The notes under the pieces are model-generated. The model was not told where the DNA came from, searched no databases, and saw nothing but the letters and a program-made list of their open reading frames with translations. The position numbers and the translations under genes are program-made. Below, in pieces: positions 33,101 to 44,791 of a DNA stretch of 64,000 nt. How positions within the stretch are numbered: position 1 is the stretch's first letter; every line of letters begins with the position of its first letter. The stretch comes from Budorcas taxicolor (Eukaryota > Chordata > Mammalia > Artiodactyla > Bovidae): the NCBI RefSeq assembly GCF_023091745.1, contig NC_068912.1:70295067-70359066 (forward strand). Reading direction: 5' to 3'.

Positions 33101-35999
33101 GGAAAGGGGAGATACAGATAGCAATAGAGAAAAGCAGAGTATTCTCTATATCAGATTGGCTCTGATTGTTCTTTCTTTTCTCTCTGAGACTACAATTTTT
33201 AAGTGTGCATTAATGCGTAGGTCTGAATTCTAATGGCATCTGATGCTCAGTGAAGCACTAGGCCTGGGTGTGTCCAGAAAATTGAGCTAGTGGCTCAGGA
33301 TCTGGCCGCAGTCCTAGAGAACGCAGGACGTGCACAGGGAAGCAGTTAGTTACCTTTCCACTCTGAGTAGGGAAGCCATTCATTGTTTCTATGAAAATGG
33401 GCACATTTGTCAGTAGCTAATGCTGCTTTTGCTCTCTTTTGATAGCTGAGTTTTCAAAACCAACTCAGCCATCCACATTTTCATTAAGACATCTGGCGAT
33501 ACACAGTTCAATGGGCATATTTATTTTCCTAAGAAAGGTCTCCATCAGCATCTCTTAGGCAGCACATAAACTCTCAGGAAAGGCAGAGCCACCACTGCTG
33601 ATGCTGCTTGAAGGGTTCCTTTTGCTAGTGGGGCTGGCCCTGGCCAGCTGCAGTTAGGGGAAGCGGGAGTCACATTACTGAATCCTAACTCTGGGTGGGC
33701 GAAAAATCTGTATCTTGGAGAAAAAATATTTCCTTCTGTTCAGCCTGAAGCTGAAAATCCATCCCAGGCATAGATAGATGCTTTAATAAGCTCGTAATTT
33801 TCTCATTACTGTATAATCAACTGTCTAATGTACCACATGCAATTTTACTGGTCTACGATGCTCCATGCCTCTCTCTCCATAGGGCTCCAGTGGAAATCTG
33901 ATTGTGAGCATCCTTCTTGCTAGTGTGGCCAGGCTTGCCTTCGGGTATGGGTAGCAAAATCAGCAGGACATAGATGCTGACATTTATTATTGATACTATC
34001 ATCACCAGAGTTGAAGGGACAGTCTTTGTGCAGTCCGTTGGCTTAAGAGGGACCAAATGAAATTTGACCATGGCTTTAAGAAAAGACTGAATCATGTTTG
34101 TGTGTTTTGTTTCTTAAGGGTGAAAGGTCTCAAGTACAGCTATGTACTTAATTTTATCTGCATTCTCTAGCCCTGTTCTTTGGGGAAGAAACAGTTCATA
34201 AAGTTGCTGTTATATGCCACAAGTGGTTTATGAAGTGGAAATGGAGGGCAATTAAAGGGTTCTATCTTATACAATGTGATGTTCCTTGTAGGAGACATTG
34301 AAAACATCTTTTTCATCAACTGGAACTCTCATCTATTTAAACACCCTAATGTTTTCTTCTACCCCTGGTACATATACACATAAGAAAAACCTACTTTTGT
34401 ATGATTACATCTTTTTTTGTCTAACTTCTCCATCTTGAGGAATTCTGTTCAATATATTATCCCTTTAGATCATAGATCATTAAGAAGTGCTTCATCTTGA
34501 AACTCCACCAAGAAAGGAAAGACTCCTGGTCAAAGCACACATTTCAAAGGGTGCCCTATGTTTTGTGGTTGTGCAGTCACATCTGTAAAGGTTTGAAAAA
34601 CTGATATTATATCTATAAAAAAATGTGACGATGTGACACTTAGCACATATTTTCCTCCATTACTGGAGTGGCCAATTATGTCATAAAGTTGACGATGAAA
34701 AGCCCTCAGCTGCATTCTAGACATGTACTGGGAGTCAGAAGCACAAAGGTTTCTTTCTTTAATGTTCCCAAGTAGTTTGTCGTATCTATCCAGAACATCT
34801 TTCCCCTTCATTTCTTAAAGGCTTCCTAATGCCTTAGGTACTGATACTCTGCAGACAAAGTGCATTGGTGAGGATCCCAAAGCTGCAGGGTCTACTGGCA
34901 TCAATAACACAGAGCTAGGAACATAACATGATTTATTCTTCCACAAACCCAGTTCTTGTAATAAATCTGATCTATTTAACTGACATACATTTTATTTTTC
35001 AGTTCTACATATTGTCAAAGGAAATTCCCATGAATAAATGAACCCATTGTGCTAAAATTCCAAAAAAATATAGAGCCTTTCAGGCTTAGAGGTTGGAGAA
35101 AGGATGTCACAGGCCTGGCACTTTAATATGGGAGCTGATGATAACAGTTATTGCCCATCCTTTGGCTTCCAGGGGCAAGCGCAGGACTGTGCTAATTATT
35201 TCAAAGAGCTGTATTAATTCTTTCTAAAGTAGTCCTGTGCAAAATAGATCCCATCAGTGAGAGCCTTACCTCCTCTCCAGCTTTTTGAGAGAATAGCTGG
35301 GTTCACATTTTACCCTGGGGTACTTGCTAAAGAGGAAACACTTCCCTAGGATATGGTGCAATTGTGGAAACTCATGTCTTGTTTTCTCCTCTTCCCTACA
35401 TCTCTGTGATGTGGGGCTTAGAGGCAGTGAACTCAATAAGGTGGCAGCAAGGTGGTTGGGATGTCATGAGATGTAGAATATTTTCATAAGAGTTGTACTT
35501 TTTCCACATGTACATGCACTCCCATATACTTGTACATACACTTACAAACTTATGTGCACATTATTAAACTCAAAGACAACTAGACTTCTGACTTACAAGA
35601 GCAAATTTCCCACTTTTATAATGTTTTTAAAAGTACCCTTCATTTCTACTTATTACAAAATAGAATCTTCTCTCCCTCATTAGCAAACAGATATCACCTT
35701 CTCAGGGGTAGTTTTCTTAGTCAATCTGATGAATCTGTATACTTACCATATTTGTCAATGGTTGAGAACTGAAGACTTTTCTTCATGTCATCCAAAGACA
35801 GGCCTTGAGTGGAACATTGTCCAGCACTAGAAAATTCCATGAGACACTGTGATAACCCTGGTGGCATTTGCTAATAACATTTTTATAAAACAGAATTTAT
35901 TCTCTCAGCATAGATATCAGAGAACTGGCAATGTGATACAATGGTACTGTTATCTTATACTGACTTGTTGGGGAAGAATTCAGAATTATTTGCAACAAG
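33101..35999. other. Long repeat-poor unique block
   Basis: About 2.9 kb without a named element, the largest such block in the window. It holds two unassigned minus-strand open frames, at 33853-34095 (80 codons) and 34530-34811 (93 codons). Neither resembles a known family, and neither has clear splice or promoter context. The second is noted as a finding. Confidence 0.4.
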
Positions 36000-36160
36000 T
36001 TGATCTAAGTGTGTCAGATCCAGGTAGGCTCCAATTCCTAGCTGTATAACCTTAGACATAGTTCCCTTTCTGAGCCTAGTGTATTGATCTGTAAGTAGGG
36101 GAAAGTGCATAAATAATATGCAATTTGTCTTGATGATTAAATATAGCAAAAAGAGTTGAA
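36000..36160 (+). mobile_element. MIR SINE remnant
   Basis: CTAGCTGTATAACCTTAGACATAGTTCC and ATTGATCTGTAAGTAGGGG match the MIR core in sense, diverged. Confidence 0.5.
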
Positions 36161-36299
36161 TATAAAATCTGGGTTCATATCATTGTTTAAAAGGAACTAA
36201 TGACCAGAATGTTATCATCTTAGTCATAATCAACAGAAATGACACATCCCAAAAGGTAATGTTATTTTTATATTGATATTATTATAACACAAATTATAA

Positions 36300-36730
36300 G
36301 AGATAGTGATCATAGTATTTATTGAATGATTCTTATGTATTAAGCATTTGCATATATCATTATGTTTAATCTTTATCATTATTATTTCTCTCATTTTCTA
36401 GATCAGAAGTGCTTTCCAGGTGGTGCTAATGGTAAAGAATCTGCCTGCCAGTGCAGGAGATATAGAGAGTTGGAGTCCATTCCTGGGTGGGGAAGATGCC
36501 CTGGAAGATGAAATGGCACCCCACTCCAGTATTCTTGACAAGAGAACCCCATGGACAGAGGAGCTTGGTGGGCTACAGTCCATGGGGTTGCAAAGAGTTG
36601 GACATGACTGAGAGTCTCTGAATACCTAGATAAGAAACAGAGGCTGGGGCAACTAAGAAACTTGTTACATACATTTGGTAAATGGCTCACCTAGGATTCA
36701 AACCCAAGTCTTCCATATTCTAAAGCCTAT
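36300..36730 (-). mobile_element. MIR SINE split by a Bov-tA
   Basis: Antisense MIR 36300-36408 (TATTTATTGAATGATTCTTATG) resumes at 36637-36730 (GGCTCACCTAGGATTCAAACCC) after the inserted SINE. Confidence 0.72.
36409..36625 (+). mobile_element. Bov-tA SINE inside MIR
   Basis: Sense Bov-tA with 11-bp duplications CTAGATCAGAA (36398-36408) and CTAGATAAGAA (36626-36636). Body ends GTTGGACATGACTGAGAG. Confidence 0.93.
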
Positions 36731-37349
36731 ATCCTTTTCCAGTATTCAATTGGGAATTTTCTTATGATTCCTTGGCTTAAATTAATCCTGCTCTTTGCCA
36801 AACTTCTACTGTACCATGTAGGTTAATGGGATCGCTTCTTTTCTACTTTTTCAGACTCAAAACCTGAAGTTATCAGAGCTTTCAACCTAATACATATCAC
36901 ATCTGTCAGTCATATATCTGTAATTCCTCTTTGTTCCATTTCTCTCATCCATACTTTAGTATCCTTAAAGAGGCAACCCAAGTCACCCCCAGAGCTGTCC
37001 CACTATGTCTACAGTAGAACTTATAACTCCCCCTGTCCCCAAGCCAGTTCTCTCCAGCTCATTACTGGCACTACACCATTCAGTTACTTAACCCAAAATT
37101 CTGGGGTCATTCTTGGTGCCTTTCTTTTCTTTTTTCTTCCACCTAATTCAAATCTTTTTAACTTTGCATCCAAAATGTAACCCTAATCCATCCATCTCTC
37201 CTCCTTCAAGGTTTAGGCCATATATCTTGTCCAGACTGCTGCAATTTGCCTCCTAACTGATTTCCTGCTTTCATTTCTGTCCCCTTATAATTCATCCTCC
37301 ATATATTACCCAGAGTGGTCTTTGCAAAATATAAACGCATAAGCCATTT

Positions 37350-37558
37350 TATGACTCATTTGAAAAGACCCTGATGGTAAGAAAGACTGAAGGTGGGAGG
37401 AGAAGGGGATGACAGAGGATGAGATGCTTGGATGGCAACACCGACTCAAAGGACATGAGTTTGAGTAAGCTCTGGGAGTTGGTGATGGATAGGAAGGTCT
37501 GGTATGCTGCAGTCCATGGGGTCGCAAAGAGTCAGACACGACTGAGCAACTGAACTGA
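37350..37558 (+). mobile_element. BovB 3' end fragment (ART2A/BOV-type)
   Basis: Sense copy of the terminal 200 bases of BovB: GACTCATTTGAAAAGACCCTG, GGGATGACAGAGGATGAGATG and GACTGAGCAACTGAACTGAA. Confidence 0.88.
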
Positions 37559-37587
37559 AGTCATTTACCTACTTAAGACATACTTAA

Positions 37588-37941
37588 GGGCTTCCCTGGA
37601 AGCTCAGTGGTAAAGAATCCACCTGCTAATGCAAGAGACACGGGTTCAATCCCTGATCTTGGAAAGTCCCACATGTCACAGAGCAACTAAGCCCGTGTGC
37701 CATAATTACTGAGCGTATGCCCTAGAGCCTGGGAGCAGCAGTTACGGTACCCATGTGCTGCAGCTACTAAAGCCTGCATGCCTTGAGCCCATGCTCCACA
37801 ACAAGAGAAGCCACTGCAATGACAAGCCCAGGGACCGCAACTAGAAAGTAGCCCCTGCTCACCACAACTAGAGCAAAGCTCGTGCAGTGACAAATACCCA
37901 GCACAGCCAAAAATAAATACATGAATAAATAAATAAATAAA
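37588..37941 (+). mobile_element. CHR-like long tRNA-Glu SINE
   Basis: Full-length sense copy from GGGCTTCCCTGGAAGCTCAG to a (AAAT)n tail. Perfect 10-bp duplications ACATACTTAA at 37578-37587 and 37942-37951. Confidence 0.93.
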
Positions 37942-38164
37942 ACATACTTAAAACCTTCCAATGACTCCCCAGTTCATTTAGAAAAAAACACAAATACTTT
38001 TCCCTCAAATACAACGCTCTCTCAAACCTTGTTTCATACCCCTCTCACCATCTTTGCTAAGCACTTCTTTTGGCATTCTTTCTGTCCTTTGAACCTTCCA
38101 AGCTTTCTCTCAATTTGCATTTGTGAAGTCTGCTTGGAATGCTTTTCATTTTCTTTTCTTCTTC

Positions 38165-39545
38165 TTTTTTTTTTTTTTTTAATTTTTATTGGCGTGTAGT
38201 TGCTTTACAATGTTGTGTTAGTTTCTGCTATACATCAGCTATATGTATACACATATCCCTTCTTTTGGGGATTTCCTTCCCAGTTAGGTCAACACAGGAC
38301 TGAGTAGAGTTCCTGGTGCTATATAGTAGATTCTCATTATTTTATACATAGTAGTATATACATCTATGTCAGTTCCAATCTCCCAATTCATCCCACCTCC
38401 TCCTTTCCCCCCTTGGTATCCATATATTTGTTCTCTATATCGATATTTCTATTTTTTCTTTGCAAATAAGTCCATCTGTACAGTTTCTTTATATTTCACA
38501 TATATGTATTAATATATATTTGTTCTTTTCTTTCTCATTTACTTCACTCTGTATAGTCTCTAGGTCCATCTATGTCCCTGCAAGTGGCACAATTTTCATT
38601 CCTTTTTATGGTTGAGTAATATTGCATTGTATATGCACACCACGTCTTCTTTATCTGTTCCTCTGTTGATGAACATTTAGGTTCTTTCTGTGTCCTGGCT
38701 ATTGTAAACAGTGCTACAATGAACACTGGGGTGCATGTACCTTTTTGAATAATGGTTTTCTCTCGGTATATGCCCAGGAATGGGATTGCTGGGCCATATG
38801 GTAGTTGTATTTTTAGCTTTTTAAGGAAATGCTGTACAATTCTCCTTAGCAGCTGTACCAATCTACATTCCCACCAACAATAGAGGAGGGCTCTCTTTTC
38901 TCCACATCCTCTCTAGCATTTTTGTTCATAGACTTTTTTGCTTATAGCTACTCTGATCATGTGAGGACTTATCTCATTGTAGTTTTGATTTGCACTTCTT
39001 TAACAAATAATTTGTGACACTGAGCATCTTTTTATGTGTTTCTATGTCATCTCTATGTATTCTTTGGAGAAATGTCTATTTGGGTCTTTCACCCATTTTT
39101 TTGATTGGGCTGTTCATTTTTTTTTTTATATTGAGCTGCATGAGTTGTTTGTATATTTAGGAGATTAATCTCGTGTCAGTTGCTTTGTTTGCAAATATTT
39201 TCACCCATTTTGAGGGTTGTATTTTTGTCTTGTTTATGATTTTCTTTGCCATGCAAAAGCTTTAGATTCCATTTGTTTATTTTTGTTTTTATTTTCATTA
39301 CTCTAAGAGGTGGGTCAAAAAAGATCTTGTTGTAATTTATGTGAGTGTTTTGTCCATTTTCCTCTAAGAGTTTTATAGTGTCTGTCCTTACATTTAGGTC
39401 TTTAATCCATTTTGAGTTTATTTTCGTGTATGGTGTTAGGGAGTGTTCTAATTTCATTCTTTACATGTGGCTGTCCAATTTTCCCAGAACCACTTATTGA
39501 AGAGACTATCTTTTCTCCATTGTATATTCTTGTCTCCTTTAAGAA
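38165..39545 (-). mobile_element. L1 LINE 3' end, 1.4 kb
   Basis: Antisense L1 with its poly-A seen as poly-T at the left. It includes ATTGGCGTGTAGTTGCTTTAC, the antisense of ORF2 (GGATTGCTGGGCCATATGG) and TGTATATTTAGGAGATTAATC. Frames 38544-38861 and 39176-39457 on the minus strand are ORF2 pieces ([22 protein letters not shown]), disrupted by stops. 5'-truncated near 39545. Confidence 0.93.
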
Positions 39546-39559
39546 TGACAAAAAGCCTT

Positions 39560-39810
39560 CTGGTGCAAGACTCCTGAATTTGAGTCTTCACGCCACTATT
39601 TATTAGTTCTACGACCTTTTTGGCAAATTGTTTAACTGGCATGTGCCTCAGTTTGTGCAACTATAAAATGGGAATTACAACAAGACTTCGCTTGTGATGT
39701 TAATTTTAGAGAATTAAAGAAATATTTATAAGTTTTAAAGTATTTTGAACAGTTCTAACATTTAGTAAGCACTCAAAAATGTTACCTACTTTTATTATTT
39801 ATCAAGTTCC
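39560..39810 (+). mobile_element. MIR SINE
   Basis: Sense MIR: CTACGACCTTTTTGGCAAATTG, GTGCCTCAGTTTGTGCAACTATAAAATGGG and a 3' end AACATTTAGTAAGCACTC. Confidence 0.8.
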
Positions 39811-39947
39811 AACTCAAAGAAAGCATTTCCTCAAAGTCTTCTTGGATACTCCCGGTTGGAATACCATATTCCTCTAGCACTTTTTACTCCTGACACAGGG
39901 CTTATCAGAGTCTGCTTTGGTTGTAGGATGGTCTGTATTTCCATACT

Positions 39948-40192
39948 GCTGCTGCTGCTAAGTTGCTTCAGTTGTGTCCGACTCTGTGCGACCCCATAGA
40001 CGGCAGCCCACCAGGCTCCCCCATCCCTGGGATTCTCCAGAACACTGGAGGGGGTTGCCATTTCCTTCTCCAATGCATGGAAGTGAAAAGTAAAAGTAAA
40101 GTCGCTCAGTCGTGTTCAACTCTTTGTGACCTCATGGACTGCAGCCTACCAGGCTCCTCCGTCCATGGGATTTTCCAGGCAAGAGTACTGGA
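39948..40192 (-). mobile_element. BOV-A2 dimeric SINE
   Basis: Antisense dimer with the (GCT)n tail at the left and both BovA units. 12-bp duplications TATTTCCATACT at 39936-39947 and 40193-40204. Its sense 5' end is slightly truncated. Confidence 0.95.
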
Positions 40193-40204
40193 TATTTCCA
40201 TACT

Positions 40205-41447
40205 AATACCCCACTAAACAATGCCTGTGCCGGTCTGAGATCCTAATACCTGTTGGTCTTCTGCAGGACCTAGCTGGTACTTTGTAAATAGATAAAATAA
40301 TAAAAGTGTGTTAAACTATTACAAAATATTCATTTGGAGAAGTTTAGAATTTTCTAAACACTTACATGAATTCACATAGATTAATTCACTTAGCTGCCTC
40401 AAAAATGACTACATGTTTGGTTACTTTCTTTAGCTATAAAGTGAAGATACTGTTTCTTAGAGAAAAAAAATGATTAAAAAAAGGAAGTATTGAACTAAAG
40501 TGGGACATGGCGTGATCTCAATCAACATTAAATGGCAAATCACACTCAGTTTTAGACAACATAATCTCATTCAAGATATTTTTCAAAATCAAAATTACCT
40601 TACTAATTCCTGTGACCTCTTTAGCACTCAAGTCCTTTTAAGAAATGAGCCATAAGCAGTAGTCTTGGCAACAAGAAGATAATAGGGAATAAATATTTTA
40701 TCATCAAAAAGGCTATCTGGTTTCTTATGAATAAAAGCCCATCTCCAAGTTGTCTTATTTATTTAGTTGCTGAATGCAATCCGTGCCAGGGGACTTAACC
40801 TTCCTGCCCAAGAGATACCACATAAGCTGTCTCTGGCTGCTATTCTAGGATGACAGACAGATGGAAGCTAAGCACAGTCAAGGCAAACAAAGCAGAAGAA
40901 ACCAGACCTTGATCAGTGGAACTAACTGTCCTCAACCCATGGGTATCCAGACTTCAGTGGGAGTTTCATAGAAGAGTTTCAGAGACACACTGGGACCTCT
41001 GTTTGCTGAAGTCATGGCCAGTGTAAATAGGCATTTCCAGGATGCAGCTGCCCCATGAATTCAGTGAAAGTAAATCTGAACCAATGGCAGGTAAGGAAAA
41101 CACTCAATTTTGCAGGCTTTCATGTTACTGGTCACCTAGGAGGCTTTCTTTATGCTAACAGGATAATATGTATCATATATAGGCATATATATGAATGATA
41201 TATAATATTATAATGGTAATTTTGTATATACCTTTTATGGGAATGGAATGAAACTTTGTCTTTTAAAGAGAATAAGATAGTCTTTAGGTTAGTTTTTGCA
41301 TACTACAACATTATATCAATATATCTTGTTTTAGTGCTATAACAGTTTCAGTCATTTTAGGATAAATAGTCCATATTAGCTCTGTGATGGATATGCAAAG
41401 ATAAGCATAATCATTAGTCATTTTCTCTTATAAAGATATACTGCATG
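40205..41447. other. Unique sequence
   Basis: About 1.24 kb without a clear element. 39815-39935 with 40205-40300 may be a degraded L2 3' end around the BOV-A2, not firm. Confidence 0.4.
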
Positions 41448-41662
41448 TGTGTCTGTTCAGTCAATCAGTCATGAGTGACTCTTTGTGGTCCCCACGGACT
41501 GTAGCCTACCAGGTTCCTTCTGTCCATGGAATTTCCCAGGCAAGAATACTGGAGTGGGTTGTCATTTCCTTCTCCAGGGGATCTTTCCGACCCAGGGATT
41601 GAACCTGTGTCTCTTGCGTCTACTGCACTGGCAGGCGGGTTCTTTACCAGCTGAGTCACTAT
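41448..41662 (-). mobile_element. Bov-tA SINE
   Basis: Antisense copy: GTTCAGTCAATCAGTCATGAG, GGCAAGAATACTGGAGTGGG and the tRNA head ending GCTGAGTCACT. Confidence 0.9.
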
Positions 41663-42539
41663 TCCCAAAACGTACACTAGGGAATGAATAATTTATCCAA
41701 CAGGAAGACCTGAACCAAAATTCAGAAGTTATTTTTTGCTTCTGAATCCACATGTTATGTTATAGACTACTAGTTGATTGGCCGCTAATGAGGCCAGTTC
41801 ACACCCAGATCCAAATAATGCAATTTGTATTTTTGTGTGTGCACATCATTCAGACTGTGGCTTGTCAGCCAAACACAGCCTGCTTGCAAATAATCACTCC
41901 TGTACCCTGAGCAAAGACAGTAAGGACATTCAAAACTAAAATATGAGGCTATGTTGGCTGAAATGAATGCAGAGATAATGACTCTCATGACAAGCACATT
42001 AAGCAAAAATATTATCCAGGGAGAAGTAAAGCAATATATACATAAGATACAGAGGAACCCTGAAGAGTGGGAAAAGCACTAGCAGAGAGAACACACCCAA
42101 ATATAGATTCAACTTTCCAAAGCAGGACTTAGGCAGAGTCCACAAACTAAACTGGGAGGTTAATGTGTATTATGGGCAAAAGTCCCAAAAGGAATATGAA
42201 AACAGTTTTTCTGTACACTTCAAAACAGTTCTGATCACTAGAAGCTAGCATGGCATCAGTAAGAAAAAAAATATGCTAAATTGGCTTTATTTCTTTTCAG
42301 TAAGGATAAACTTAAAGGGGTAATCCATAGGTTAGAACATAGAGCTAGACTCATATCATGGGCAGAACTTCGCCTGATTGCTTTATGAGTAATGAGGGGA
42401 GGTCTGTGCCAGGTGACAATGGTTAGATTGGATTGTCACTGGTTGAATATTCAGAATCGACAAAGACCTCAGGTAGTGACATCTCCTATAGTTTAGACAC
42501 TGGGAAAAGTTAAAACAAAATACTTCATTTCCTAACATT
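41663..42539. other. Unique sequence, nothing recognised
   Basis: About 880 bases with no named repeat or credible open frame. Confidence 0.45.
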
Positions 42540-42710
42540 AGAACTGTCCATTAATAGATTGAGTTGTTCCAGAAGGGGGTACCATCCCATCTCTAGGCAT
42601 ATTCCAGCTGTGGTTGGAACATCTGGTTCCAACTGGGTGTTACAGAAGGATCCCAGTGTCTATCTGGAAGTCACATGACCTCTGTTTCTTACATTCTATG
42701 ATTCTTTAGA
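42540..42710 (+). mobile_element. Possible CR1/L3 LINE 3' end
   Basis: CACATGACCTCTGTTTCTTACATTCTATGATTC resembles the 3' tail of ancient mammalian CR1-like LINEs. The upstream part is too diverged to align by eye. Confidence 0.42.
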
Positions 42711-43394
42711 AGGTATCTGGGAATGCTGTAGTCTCTGAAACTAGCTTTGATGTATTGGAAAGGCAGAGTGAAATTACACAGTTCCCACTGAGGCAGAAGA
42801 GTTTTATCTTCCTTATCTGCACTGACTGACATTTGGCCAGGGCTGAATGCCTGATCCCCCCACACACACACCATCGCATACCTAGCCCTACATTACCACT
42901 TCTGCTCAAGCTGCTGTTTGTAGCTTTTTGTCTATATACATTTCATTTGATACAGTAACTGAACCATGCTATTTGCCTGAAGGAACCGTCTTCTTGAGTG
43001 CTTTTTTTTCTTCAAAGGAAGAACCACGCTGCCATCTAAGATGAAGCAAAGGATAGTGTAGAGAAGTCACTTTCACATAAACCCATCATTAAAGATTTGA
43101 ATGACAGGCTGTGTAAGGTTGGCACTGAAATATTCTGAGCTGCTTCAGAACGGTTTTTATATAAGGCACTTTTATAGAGTACTCACATCAAACACCTGAG
43201 GGGTGGGGAAAAACCCTTAGACACTGTCATCTCTTAATCCAGAAAGGTATACTGTTAAGGTCCATGAGGAAGGAAGAAAAAGACTGTCTGAAGAAATCCC
43301 CGGGAATCTGGGTCCCATCTCTCCCAAGTGGTGGGAGCAGGCAATGCCTCACTGAGTGCAAATGCTCCCATTTAGAACCTCAAAAGCAGCCAGT
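42711..43394. other. Unique sequence
   Basis: About 680 bases; only a short CA run at 42862-42870. No gene seen. Confidence 0.45.
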
Positions 43395-43406
43395 ATTGTG
43401 GCTTCC

Positions 43407-43657
43407 CAGGTGGCACAAGTAGTAAAGAATCAACCTGCCAATGCAGGAGATGTAAGATGCGGGTTGGATCCCTGGGTCAGGAAGATTCCCTGGAGGAAGA
43501 AACGGCAATCCACTTCAGTATTCTTGCCTGGAGAATCCCATGGACAGAGAAACCTGGAGGGCTACAGTCAACAAAGAGTTGGACAGCACTGAGCAGGTGC
43601 CCGCACGCGCACACAGACACAGGCACAGACACAGACACACACACACACACACCCCAC
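43407..43657 (+). mobile_element. Bov-tA SINE with long (CA)n tail
   Basis: Sense Bov-tA followed by a CA-rich microsatellite (about 43604-43657). 12-bp duplications ATTGTGGCTTCC at 43395-43406 and 43658-43669. The exact start is ambiguous because the target itself ends in GGCTTCC, like the SINE 5' end. Confidence 0.92.
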
Positions 43658-43669
43658 ATTGTGGCTTCC

Positions 43670-43999
43670 AAATTACAGCCTGCCAAATATGTCTGGTATT
43701 GAAGCAGCAAATCATAGCTTTGGCTGTGGGATTCATGAATTCTCGGAATATCTGCTAGTGCCATAATTGCTTCTCACGGAATTACATTCCAAAAAAGACT
43801 TCAGATGGGCATACAATCCAAAAGAAACCATTTTTATCATATTCTTCCAAATGTGGCTTACGCCAAGCTGGAGATTTTGCTTTGGTGAATTACAGCACAC
43901 GTATACCGTCTACATGACTTGCAAGCAAGAGTAAAACTAAAACAACCAGATAAAAATAAAGCGACCTAGAACATTAAGTTCTGTCACAGTGACATAAAA
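43670..43999. other. Unique sequence
   Basis: About 330 bases with no feature seen. Confidence 0.5.
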
Positions 44000-44240
44000 A
44001 TAATTTCTTATATTTGCAGAGGGCTTTATAGCTTGCACATACTTTTCAATTGATTAAAGAGTTTAAAACCTCCATGGAGTTTAGCTTAAAACCTCCATGG
44101 GTGTCTGAGAAGGCATCAGTCCCATGCAGGTGGAAAGTCAGGCTCAAGAAGTTTGAATTACCTGTATAAACTCACAGAACTAGCAAGAAGCAGAACCAGA
44201 ACTTGATCAACAGGTCTTTATACTTCCAGTGCATGCTTTT
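44000..44240 (-). mobile_element. Probable MIR remnant
   Basis: Weak antisense MIR similarity (GCACATACTTTTCAATTGATT, then AAACTCACAGAACTAGCAAG). A 15-bp segment TTAAAACCTCCATGG is duplicated at 44063-44077 and 44086-44100. Confidence 0.4.
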
Positions 44241-44273
44241 TCTTCTAAAATACACTTTATTTAACAGCAGTAT

Positions 44274-44505
44274 GGGCTCCCTAGGTAGTTTAGTGGTAAA
44301 GACTCTCTCTGCCAATGCAAGAGCCATAGAAGAAGACATGTGTTTCATCCTTTAGTTGGGAAGATCCCCTGGAGAAGGGCCTGGCAACCCACTCCAGTAC
44401 CCTTGTCTGCAGAATCCCATGGACAGAGGAGCTGGCAGGTTACAGTCCATGGGGTCACAAAGAATCAGACATGACTGAGCATGCACACACACACACATAG
44501 CAGCA
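44274..44505 (+). mobile_element. Bov-tA SINE with (CA)n tail
   Basis: Sense copy from GGGCTCCCTAGGTAGTTTAG to GACTGAGCATGCACACACAC. Confidence 0.9.
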
Positions 44506-44572
44506 GCACATGTCAACTGTTGATGTGTTACCACATGAGGAGCTCACTGAATGAGTCATGAGTTACAGAGTT

Positions 44573-44791
44573 TTGGACTGCTACAGTCCATGGGGTCGTG
44601 AAGAGTCAGACATGACTGAGCGACTTCACTTTCACTTTTCACTTTCATGCATTGGAGAAAGAAATGGCAACCCACTCCAGTGTTCTTGCCTGGAGAATCC
44701 CAGGGACGGGTGGCCTGGTGGGCTGCTGTCTTTGGGGTCGCACAGAGTCAGACAAGACTGAAGCGACTTAGCAGCAGCAGCAGCAGCAGCA
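44573..44791 (+). mobile_element. BOV-A2 SINE with (AGC)n tail
   Basis: Sense BOV-A2, 5'-truncated. First unit CAGTCCATGGGGTCGTGAAG, linker CTTTCACTTTTCACTTTCATG, second unit through GACTGAAGCGACTTAGCAGC, ending in about seven AGC units. Confidence 0.92.

Larger units (their letters stand above)
36870..38164 (+). mobile_element. L2 LINE, non-coding remnant, broken by younger insertions
   Basis: L2-like pieces at 36870-37349 (CAGACTGCTGCAATTTGCCTCCTAACTG, CCCAGAGTGGTCTTTGCAAA), 37559-37587 and 37942-38164 (AAACCTTCCAATGACTCCCC). The gaps are a BovB 3' end and a CHR SINE, and an L1 abuts the right side. Confidence 0.7.

Noticed and set aside
33853..34095. 80-codon minus-strand frame with a hydrophobic stretch (VSIINVSIYVLLILLPI)
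   Set aside because: A single hydrophobic run in a short frame is weak evidence. No family match, promoter or splice context.
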